5,189 nucleotides of DNA from Chlamydiota bacterium (lineage in GTDB: Bacteria; Chlamydiota; Chlamydiia; Chlamydiales; Waddliaceae): positions 1-5,189 of the forward strand of contig JAAKFP010000200.1 of NCBI GenBank assembly GCA_011065005.1, in the 5' to 3' direction. Made by a program: the position numbers and the translations under genes. Under the pieces are notes generated by a model. That model searched no databases and was not told where the DNA came from. It saw nothing but the letters and a program-made list of their open reading frames with translations. Position 1 is the first letter of the stretch, and each line of letters starts with the position of its first letter. Shown in pieces: positions 1 to 5,179 of this stretch.

Positions 1-39
1 CGTAGCCAACTTCTTAGTTTTCAAGGATTTGCAACGTAG
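1..39 (+). CDS. C-terminal end of a DUF2293-like paralogue (5' part outside window)
   Basis: Read in frame 1, the first 36 bases encode the residues RSQLLSFQGFAT and stop at TAG (37-39). The protein of the last gene in this window ends with the closely similar RRQLISFQEFAT and then continues six more residues. The nucleotide match runs without gaps through the stop and on to base 70, so this is best read as the tail of a paralogous gene lying mostly upstream. Two of the six codons that differ within the first 13 are silent, which favours this frame. In this copy the codon that is AAG (Lys) in the paralogue is the stop TAG, so the product would be slightly shorter. Only 12 codons are visible, so whether the gene is intact cannot be judged; it could be a pseudogene remnant. 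Confidence 0.55.
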   Translation, partial: RSQLLSFQGFAT

Positions 40-70
40 CAGATGAAGATGCTGTGATATCAGAAATGTG
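1..70 (+). repeat. Direct repeat, left copy (pairs with 5120-5189)
   Basis: Aligned base by base with 5120-5189, 61 of 70 positions are identical and no gap is needed. The differences fall at window positions 3, 6, 13, 26, 36, 37, 52, 57 and 60. The copy contains the end of a coding region, its stop codon and about 30 bases of 3' flank. Conservation beyond the stop suggests a DNA-level duplication or gene conversion rather than protein-level constraint alone. Both copies touch the window edge, so their true length is unknown. Confidence 0.85.
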
Positions 71-86
71 CAAGTTATTTTTGCAC
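68..86 (+). other. Small hairpin between the repeat and the methylase gene
   Basis: GTGCAA (68-73) and TTGCAC (81-86) are perfect inverted repeats separated by a 7-base AT-rich loop. A 6-bp stem is short and no T-run follows it, so a working intrinsic terminator is doubtful. It could be a weak 3' structure of the upstream gene or a structure in the leader of the methylase mRNA. The left arm begins inside the direct repeat. Confidence 0.3.
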
Positions 87-99
87 GGTTCTTAATGAT

Positions 100-105
100 A
101 AGGAG
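100..105 (+). promoter_or_regulatory. Ribosome binding site setting the start of the methylase gene
   Basis: AAGGAG lies 4 bases before the ATG at 110. It favours that start over the in-frame GTG at 68 and ATG at 95. The ATG at 95 overlaps the approach to this site and has no purine-rich element of its own. Confidence 0.65.
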
Positions 106-109
106 ACCT

Positions 110-823
110 ATGAAACCCGCTCTGCTTTTACTGCCGAATTTATTGGGAGAACATCGCCATCATGAAGTGTTCCTCCCACAAAGCGTTGATAAAACTGTCG
201 CGACGATAGATGGTTTAATTGCCGAAAGCGAAAAGTCGGGGCGCCGTTTTCTCAGTCGATTTGAAACAAAAAAGCCTACCAGTCAGATTCCTATCGCTTT
301 GTATAACGAGCATACTCCCGATGCAGATATCGATTTTTTCCTCGAACCGATACAACAAGGGGAAAGGTGGGGGGTGATCTCAGACTGTGGACTTCCCTGT
401 CTTGCAGATCCCGGAGCCAAGTTGGTGTCAAGGGCGTATCAGCTGGGAATCACTGTTCAGGCTTTTGTGGGACCTTCATCAATATTCCTTGCGATCATGC
501 TCTCCGGGCTGCCTGGACAGAGTTTTTCCTTTCATGGCTACCTTGAAAAAAAACCGGAAAAATTCAGAAAATCTCTTTTACGCCTAGAAGATGAGTCAAA
601 GAAACATAAGATGACTCAGGTGTTTATGGAGCGTCCCTATTACAATAGACAAGCCTTGGAGATGATTCTAGATACTTTAGATGATGAAACCATGCTTTGT
701 GTGGCTTGGGAGCTCACCACACCAAACCAAGGTGTTCTTACGCAGCCGGTGAAGTTTTGGAAGAAAAGCCCTCTCCCAAATCTTGACAAAAAGCCCGCCC
801 TCTTTCTCCTTTCGGTTAGATGA
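110..823 (+). CDS. SAM-dependent methyltransferase, RsmI/YraL-like (tetrapyrrole methylase fold)
   Basis: The 237-aa protein belongs to the RsmI/YraL family of S-adenosylmethionine-dependent methylases (TP-methylase fold). RsmI proper 2'-O-methylates a cytidine in 16S rRNA in the cytoplasm. Visible family signatures are the SAM-site loop GVISDCGLPCLADPG (about residues 88-102; canonical RsmI has a GLPxxSDPG-like version), GPSS at 121-124, a SGLPGQSFSFHGYL stretch at 132-145, and ERPYYN at 174-179 in place of the usual ESPHR-type motif. The N-terminus lacks the typical RsmI opening (ATPIGNLxD) and instead reads LLPNLLGE. This marks the shorter subfamily that I recall from Chlamydia (CT048) and Bacteroidetes, whose substrate I do not know to be established. 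The chosen start has an AAGGAG site; upstream in-frame starts are less credible. No promoter is evident, so it may be co-transcribed with the gene ending at 39. Its 3' end overlaps hemW tail-to-tail by 8 bp. It contains an A8 run at 546-553. Confidence 0.88.
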   Translation: MKPALLLLPNLLGEHRHHEVFLPQSVDKTVATIDGLIAESEKSGRRFLSRFETKKPTSQIPIALYNEHTPDADIDFFLEPIQQGERWGVISDCGLPCLADPGAKLVSRAYQLGITVQAFVGPSSIFLAIMLSGLPGQSFSFHGYLEKKPEKFRKSLLRLEDESKKHKMTQVFMERPYYNRQALEMILDTLDDETMLCVAWELTTPNQGVLTQPVKFWKKSPLPNLDKKPALFLLSVR

Positions 824-1955
824 TCTCTGTCGCAACAGCATCGTAAAGGAGAAGCCCTCGTCTTGTTAGCTTTAACTTGTTATCCGACCAACTGAGAAGA
901 CCTTGTTGAACCAATTCTTGAAGTTTTGTTGCCGTTTCCCTGTCGAGGTCGCCATGTCTCCTTGCAAACTCTCCCATATCTACACCCTCTAACATCCGTA
1001 AATTTATGGCTAAGAGCTCCCGCTTTTTGTCGACCTCGGGGAGCTCTTCCTCAAAATCTACCGGAGATAGCCCTTCCTTTAGAACTCGACTGTATCGGCT
1101 TAAATCGGCAACATTCCGAAATCTTTTACCTTTCCAGTAGCTAAATGCTGACGGTCCGAATCCCAAAAATGGGCGTGCTGTCCAATAACCGACATTGTGT
1201 CTCGACGATAACCCATCCTTTTGGAAAGCAGAAACTTCATACTGCGTCCATCCATGTTTCTCCAAAGTGTCGATAGCGCTTTCGTACATCCGTTGACTCG
1301 TGAGCGCGTCGGGAAGAAACTCTTTTATTTCGTCTTTTTTTTTGAAAAAAACCGTCTGGGGTTCGAGGACTAAATTATAGAGGGAAAGGTGGGTGATTGG
1401 GAGGTTGACTGCCTCGTCTAAAGTCTTTTCCCAACTTGTCAGAGTTTGTCTTGGCAGGTCATACATCAGATCAACAGAGATATTCGGAATACCGTTTTGT
1501 GATGCAGTGATCACAGCGTCTCTGGCAGTATGTGCTGAGTGCTGTCGGGATATCTCTTTCAACAACTGATCGTCTAAGGATTGAATGCCGATGCTGAGAC
1601 GATTCACACCGATAGCGGCAAAAGATCTGACAAGACTGGATGAAATGTCCTCAGGATTGGCTTCTAGTGTGACTTCGAGGTTTGGTGTTGTGCATAGCGT
1701 GGACTCTCTTATCCATCTGAGGATTTCTTCAATATTGTCAGGCCCGAGAAGGGTAGGTGTTCCTCCTCCGAAGTAGATGGAACAGATCTTCTTATCTTCA
1801 AGTTCAGATTGCCAACGGCGCCATTCGAGTTTTAGCCCCTCCATGAATTGTTTTTTATAAGGGTCTTTATTAGGGATTACATAGAAATGGCAATAATCAC
1901 ATTTTCGACTACAGAAAGGGATATGAAAATAGAGGCTGACAAGTCGGTTGTTCAT
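816..1955 (-). CDS. hemW: HemW-type radical SAM protein (often annotated HemN-like coproporphyrinogen oxidase)
   Basis: The 379-aa protein has the radical SAM cluster motif CxxxCxxC near the N-terminus within HIPFCSRKCDYCHF. The residue pair after the third cysteine is HF, without the extra cysteine of true HemN, which points to HemW. Other marks are FGGGTPT (about residues 62-68), EANPE (98-102), GVNRLSIGIQSLDD (116-129), the HNVGYW motif (HNxxYW, about 253-258) and LGFGPSAFSY. HNxxYW is characteristic of HemW, which binds haem and is proposed to deliver it to haemoproteins rather than decarboxylate coproporphyrinogen. The length is normal for the family. The ATG at 1955 is preferred over a TTG two codons upstream because it overlaps the stop of the preceding gene (TAATG), indicating translational coupling. 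Only a weak purine stretch precedes it. The old hemN_1 annotation of the chlamydial counterpart (CT052) is probably a family-level label. A T7-C-A9 run on the coding strand (plus 1335-1351) encodes FFKKK and is a possible slippage site. Confidence 0.93.
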   Translation of the reverse strand: MNNRLVSLYFHIPFCSRKCDYCHFYVIPNKDPYKKQFMEGLKLEWRRWQSELEDKKICSIYFGGGTPTLLGPDNIEEILRWIRESTLCTTPNLEVTLEANPEDISSSLVRSFAAIGVNRLSIGIQSLDDQLLKEISRQHSAHTARDAVITASQNGIPNISVDLMYDLPRQTLTSWEKTLDEAVNLPITHLSLYNLVLEPQTVFFKKKDEIKEFLPDALTSQRMYESAIDTLEKHGWTQYEVSAFQKDGLSSRHNVGYWTARPFLGFGPSAFSYWKGKRFRNVADLSRYSRVLKEGLSPVDFEEELPEVDKKRELLAINLRMLEGVDMGEFARRHGDLDRETATKLQELVQQGLLSWSDNKLKLTRRGLLLYDAVATEII

Positions 1956-2431
1956 TACCAATCGTTAGCATCGGGGTCGATGATGTTGCCTCCTCGTTTC
2001 CATCGGTTGCGATCGCTAAAATAGGATTCCTCATCTTCTTCAACGAGTGTGGGTTCTTCTTCCTCCTCGTTACGATCACTCAGTGTGGTTTCAGCTTCAC
2101 TTTGACCACTTTCTGCCGTCGTTCCCGTCGTTGTCTGATAGCCACCACCAACCGCTGTTTCCGCTACGTCGATATCTGGCAGTGTGGGCATTTCTGTATA
2201 ACCAGCACGTGTTGGGCCCCGTTTTGGGGTGACGTACTCTTCAGTTTCGCCACTATCTCGGAGAAATTGGAGTCGCTCTTTTTCCTCTCCAATTTTTTCT
2301 TTTATGTTTTGGATTTCATCCTTGTGGTTTTCGATATCCCTTTTTGGTACGAGTCCGAGTTTCAACCATTGTTCCAGGTCGTTAAGCTCTGTTTCTAATT
2401 TTTTTATTCGTTCACTTTTGAAATGCTTCAT
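1955..2431 (-). CDS. Acidic coiled-coil protein of unknown function, coupled to hemW
   Basis: I do not recognise a named family for this 158-aa protein. Residues 1-58 are highly charged with heptad-like leucines, consistent with a helical hairpin or coiled coil. The stretch LKLGLVPKRDIENHKDEI (23-40) resembles the SHOCT-type pattern in which a Gly-Leu turn separates two short helices, but this is only a resemblance. Residues 60-115 are Thr/Ser/Gly-rich and probably disordered. Residues 113-138 are strongly acidic, including five consecutive Glu. The tail is FSDRNRWKRGGNIIDP then DANDW, and SDRN occurs twice (118-121 and 139-142). No signal peptide or membrane segment is visible. The start has AGGA on the minus strand (plus 2436-2439) 4 bases before the ATG. 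Its stop TAA overlaps the hemW ATG by one base, so the two form one transcription unit. The position beside hemW recalls C. trachomatis CT053, reported as a type III secretion substrate; orthology is a guess from position. Confidence 0.8.
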   Translation of the reverse strand: MKHFKSERIKKLETELNDLEQWLKLGLVPKRDIENHKDEIQNIKEKIGEEKERLQFLRDSGETEEYVTPKRGPTRAGYTEMPTLPDIDVAETAVGGGYQTTTGTTAESGQSEAETTLSDRNEEEEEPTLVEEDEESYFSDRNRWKRGGNIIDPDANDW

Positions 2432-2704
2432 GAATTCCTACCGTTGCACAGTTTAAGATATATTGATGATATTTCCTTCCATAACTCTTGAAATAAATAT
2501 TTTACAGACAAATTCTCAAAACCGTACTTACCCCACCTTAATTTTCTTTACAAGATGTTTTTTGCGAATTTGATGGGTTTAAACGAAATACGGTGACAAA
2601 GAGTGCGCTATTATGCAAATAGGATGAAAAGAAAGCAATATATTTTCTATTCTTACACCAAAATTATAGCAGATTACCCGTTTTTAAGCAAAATTTAAAA
2701 GATC

Positions 2705-2736
2705 TTTAACTGTTCTTAATGATTCTCGATTATATT
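2705..2736 (+). promoter_or_regulatory. Candidate promoter of the Inc-like gene
   Basis: TTTAAC (2705-2710) and GATTAT (2728-2733) are 17 bases apart. An overlapping TATATT (2731-2736) is a better -10 hexamer but has no good -35 at standard spacing. Transcription would begin near 2740, giving a leader of about 35 bases. The -35 overlaps the AAAGATCTTT palindrome, which could therefore be an operator. AT-rich DNA yields such matches easily, so this is weak. Confidence 0.3.
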
Positions 2737-2765
2737 GTTGTTCTTTATGACATAAGGGAACAAAT

Positions 2766-2769
2766 GGAG
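2766..2769 (+). promoter_or_regulatory. Ribosome binding site of the Inc-like gene
   Basis: GGAG lies 7 bases before the ATG at 2777, a standard spacing, and supports that start. Confidence 0.65.
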
Positions 2770-2776
2770 AAAAATA

Positions 2777-4348
2777 ATGAGTTACATAAATTTTTTAGGT
2801 CAAGGGGCAAATAGCCCATATCTTAAGGAATACCACCGGAGCAATTTTAGTGAAGATGAAGTTGAGTCAGTAGGAACATTGAATAAATTTAACGGTGAGA
2901 TCAAAGTCGTCGACACAGATAAAACAGATAGAAATGACGGCAAATCCGTTCTCATGGATGAAGCTGTAAGAATTACCACAATCGCAGATGCGGTGAGGAA
3001 CAAAGGGAAGAGTTTTTGGTCGGATGCTCATAATGCGGCGATGATAACCTTTACAGCTACGCTTATTGGCGGCATCGCAGGAATCACAGCGGCAATTATC
3101 GTTGGCGCTCTCTTACCCACCCTTTGGCCCGTTGCTCTTGCTGTTGGGCTGGTTTCCCTTGGGATTTTAGGGTTTTCCTTTTTCAATCTCTACAGGGCTA
3201 AAGAGGCAAAAGGTCAGATCAAACAATGGGATGACCCGATCCCACACCTCCAGCAACAGCGTCGAAAAGCAGGTGAAAGCGGAAATGAAGGATTTCACTA
3301 TTCCTATATGGCACAGTTAAAAGATAAAATTGTCTCCCCCGAGGAGTTAAAGGCTTTGTGGTACCGAGGAATGGATTACTTTGTAGATCGATTTGGCCCA
3401 GAATCCGTTGCTTATGCTGCCAACATCCGCGAGTTTATGGAGAGAGCACCTATTGAAGACTGTCCCTTTACGTACACTTTTGGACCTGTGCCCGAAGATG
3501 ATGAGGATTTGTTTTCAAGTTTCTATGAGATTGGTGGCCCAGCGAGCTCGGAGGCTTCTTCTGAATTGAGGTTCCTCAGTAAGTTAAGCGGTCAATTTGC
3601 AAGCTTGAAGATTCAATATGGAAGGATCCGCAGTGAAACTGAAGGAAACAAGGCTTCGATCTGTCTAGAAAGGAGTTCTCGTATCGCAGCAAATGATGCG
3701 CAGCGGGATGCAAATCTTGCACCGATCAGACGCTACTATAATCTACGCACAGCATCCCTAAGAAGAGGTGTGGTAACTCTTCAAGAGGAAATTTCTAGAG
3801 CAAGGAGTCAAATCGCAGAGTTTGAAAGGCGTGGCTCTAGACCTGCAAGAGTTCACCACCGTGGACATGTCCCTGTTGGAACAAGAGAGATGCTTGGTTT
3901 AGAGATAGCCAGGATGTCAAGACGTCAAATTTCACTTTTGGAGCCCCTCCGTCTAGAAACCGAAGCCAAGCTTAGCCGTTTAGAACTCATGTATATGGCG
4001 ATGACAGCGCCGATCCGTGAATTGCACAGTAGAAATGAGACTAACATTAGATGTTGGGCTTCTGGTGAGTTGCAAAAAATCCAAGCCGGTGAGGATCTTA
4101 CGCTTCTTCAGTTTCACCAGCCCATCAAAGAGCTGCTTTCTAAGTATGCTCATCGTAACGATAGACCTGGAGAGGTAGATTCTGCTGGTTATCCGGAAAT
4201 CGATGTTAACCCGGTTCCATCAGCGCCGCCTCTGGAAGAAGAGTTTGAGCTGCCAGAGTATAATCCTGAATGGAGTGAAATCGTTGGGCAAGTTGACTGG
4301 GATAAACTCACAGTCACGCAGACAACCACTACGAGACAATACGGTTAG
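2777..4348 (+). CDS. Inc-like protein with bilobed hydrophobic domain; hypothetical
   Basis: This 523-aa protein is not one I recognise by sequence. Its order is: a polar N-terminus without a cleavable signal peptide (1-80); two hydrophobic segments (about 88-113 and 116-138) joined by a very short Pro/Trp turn; and a long hydrophilic C-terminal part (140-523). Two closely spaced membrane segments of this kind are the hallmark of chlamydial inclusion-membrane (Inc) proteins, which are type III secreted and expose both ends to the host cytosol. The C-terminal part includes an acidic patch (PEDDED, 239-244), charged helical stretches likely to form coiled coils (about 264-290, 325-352, 375-420), and a basic linker (352-364). 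The tail is Pro/Glu-rich and contains PSAP (481-484) and LPEY (492-495), then a Trp-containing segment and a Thr-rich end. GGAG precedes the start. No other gene separates it from the hemW unit, which diverges from it. Inc identity is an inference from hydropathy; another two-TM coiled-coil membrane protein is the alternative. Confidence 0.85.
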   Translation: MSYINFLGQGANSPYLKEYHRSNFSEDEVESVGTLNKFNGEIKVVDTDKTDRNDGKSVLMDEAVRITTIADAVRNKGKSFWSDAHNAAMITFTATLIGGIAGITAAIIVGALLPTLWPVALAVGLVSLGILGFSFFNLYRAKEAKGQIKQWDDPIPHLQQQRRKAGESGNEGFHYSYMAQLKDKIVSPEELKALWYRGMDYFVDRFGPESVAYAANIREFMERAPIEDCPFTYTFGPVPEDDEDLFSSFYEIGGPASSEASSELRFLSKLSGQFASLKIQYGRIRSETEGNKASICLERSSRIAANDAQRDANLAPIRRYYNLRTASLRRGVVTLQEEISRARSQIAEFERRGSRPARVHHRGHVPVGTREMLGLEIARMSRRQISLLEPLRLETEAKLSRLELMYMAMTAPIRELHSRNETNIRCWASGELQKIQAGEDLTLLQFHQPIKELLSKYAHRNDRPGEVDSAGYPEIDVNPVPSAPPLEEEFELPEYNPEWSEIVGQVDWDKLTVTQTTTTRQYG

Positions 4349-4416
4349 GGGATCCAGCTCTAATGTCGTCTATTTAAGCTGAAATTCTCAATGCAATTGC
4401 TCCACAAGGCTTTAGA

Positions 4417-4445
4417 TTGACAAGAATAGCCCTGTTACATACTCT
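4417..4445 (+). promoter_or_regulatory. Sigma70-type promoter of the DUF2293-like gene
   Basis: A perfect TTGACA (4417-4422) is followed after 17 bases by TACTCT (4440-4445), which keeps the conserved TA and final T of a -10 box but is otherwise weak. Transcription would start near 4452, leaving a leader of about 26 bases that includes the ribosome site. The 129-bp spacer (4349-4477) shows no terminator for the preceding gene that I can identify, so some read-through is possible. Confidence 0.5.
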
Positions 4446-4467
4446 GGAGCGCGGATAGCTTCTAGAT

Positions 4468-4472
4468 AGGAG
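4468..4472 (+). promoter_or_regulatory. Ribosome binding site of the DUF2293-like gene
   Basis: AGGAG is followed by five T and then the ATG at 4478. It is the strongest ribosome site in the window and clearly fixes this start. Confidence 0.75.
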
Positions 4473-4477
4473 TTTTT

Positions 4478-5179
4478 ATGCATGATAATCAAAAACGATT
4501 AAAGAAGCGCGCTCTTCAAGCTGCTGAAGAAGCACTCTATAAAAAGCAATATGTAAGCCCCATTGATGTCTTTGTTGGAATGAAATTGCTTCAGCCAGTT
4601 CATGTTGAGGATTGGCGGAAAGGAAGAATCCCTTGTCTTGAAAGAGTTATACAGGGGAGTTTAAGTAAAATCACTTTTTGCATGAAATGCTTTCGCGCTT
4701 GGGCGAAAGAAAAAGAACTGAAGCCTAGCATTACTGCTTATCTGGCAAGAACAAGCGGACCCAAAAGAGAACTGAGATTTAGTGCGAGCGGTAACCCCAA
4801 CATTGAGCAGTCTTATCGAACGCATTATGTTTCTCCTGTCCTTTCCGAAAAAAAACAAAAAAAGCTCCAGGAAAAATTGGACAAACCACCGGAACAGGTC
4901 GTCTTTCGTACTGTTCGCAATTCTCAGTGTTCGCGATGTGAAAAAGAACTCCATAAAGGAAGTTTTTTATTCATGGAAGCAGATCAGCCCTTATGCCTCT
5001 GTTGTGCCAATTTGAATGAGTTAGAATACCTTCCTAGGGGGAATGCTAAACTTAGGGCTCGTGCAGAAATAAGTTGTACATTTCTGGTGACACAACGCTT
5101 CAGATGCGAGGCGCAAATTCGCAGACAACTTATTAGTTTTCAAGAATTTGCAACAAAGCAGATGAAGATGATGTGTTAG
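4478..5179 (+). CDS. Zinc-ribbon protein resembling the N-terminal part of DUF2293-family proteins
   Basis: The 233-aa product looks cytoplasmic and has no known function. The N-terminal half has the pattern VSPIDVFVGMKLLQPVHVEDW (26-46), a RAWAKEKELKPS segment (73-84), and FSASGNPNIEQSYRTHYVSP (101-120). I recall similar blocks from uncharacterised bacterial proteins. A lysine-rich linker follows (124-137). Residues 143-187 form a likely zinc ribbon: CSRC (C151, C154) and CLCC (C173, C176), with GSFLFMEADQPLCL and LEYLPRGNA around it. In the bacterial proteins I recall, this ribbon precedes an Arg/Tyr-rich segment and then the DUF2293 domain; here the protein ends before that domain, so it appears C-terminally truncated. 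An alternative frame near 5090 fits the family better (see findings). The gene has its own promoter and a strong AGGAG site. Its end is duplicated at window position 1. A8 and A7 runs (4848-4855 and 4857-4863) lie in the linker. The family assignment is from memory. Confidence 0.8.
   Translation: MHDNQKRLKKRALQAAEEALYKKQYVSPIDVFVGMKLLQPVHVEDWRKGRIPCLERVIQGSLSKITFCMKCFRAWAKEKELKPSITAYLARTSGPKRELRFSASGNPNIEQSYRTHYVSPVLSEKKQKKLQEKLDKPPEQVVFRTVRNSQCSRCEKELHKGSFLFMEADQPLCLCCANLNELEYLPRGNAKLRARAEISCTFLVTQRFRCEAQIRRQLISFQEFATKQMKMMC

Larger units (their letters stand above)
2432..2776. other. AT-rich divergent intergenic region, 345 bp
   Basis: This spacer separates the minus-strand pair (158-aa gene and hemW) from the plus-strand Inc-like gene, so it must hold the start signals of both. 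I see no convincing ORF, tRNA or long repeat in it. Visible elements are A/T-rich blocks at 2450-2510 and 2640-2710, and a perfect 10-bp palindrome AAAGATCTTT at 2698-2707 just upstream of the candidate plus-strand -10 element. For the minus strand I found only weak hexamers (a TTGAGA at about 2514-2519 with a poor -10) and do not call a promoter. The middle part (2550-2640) is less AT-rich and holds nothing I can name; a small RNA there cannot be excluded. Confidence 0.6.

Noticed and set aside
88..99. 12-mer GTTCTTAATGAT shared with 2712-2723
   Set aside because: About one such match is expected by chance in an AT-rich 5-kb window; flanks do not match and one copy sits at a ribosome-site region, the other in a promoter region.
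68..109. GTG at 68 or ATG at 95 as start of the methylase gene
   Set aside because: Both are in frame, but only the ATG at 110 has an AAGGAG site upstream, and the family-like sequence begins right after it. The GTG also lies inside the direct repeat.
926..1776. Plus-strand ORFs (926-1144, 1585-1776) opposite hemW
   Set aside because: They are shadows of a clearly conserved enzyme gene.
816..1955. True HemN (oxygen-independent coproporphyrinogen III dehydrogenase)
   Set aside because: The cluster motif lacks the extra cysteine after CxxxCxxC, and the HNxxYW motif is present; both point to HemW.
1956..1961. TTG at 1961 as hemW start
   Set aside because: It adds only two residues with no ribosome site; the ATG at 1955 overlaps the upstream stop in a classic coupling arrangement.
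2047..2398. Plus-strand ORFs opposite the 158-aa gene (2047-2232, 2102-2398) and one running past its start (2229-2456)
   Set aside because: They are antisense to a better gene, have no ribosome sites, and their odd Cys/Trp/Phe/Ser-rich composition is what complementing a charged coding strand gives.
4393..4400. Palindrome GCAATTGC between the last two genes
   Set aside because: It is only 8 bp, has no loop or T-run and is not at a convincing regulatory position, so it is neither a terminator nor a supported operator.
4661..4954. Minus-strand 97-codon ORF opposite the DUF2293-like gene
   Set aside because: Its Phe-rich runs are the complement of lysine-rich A tracts; there is no start context.
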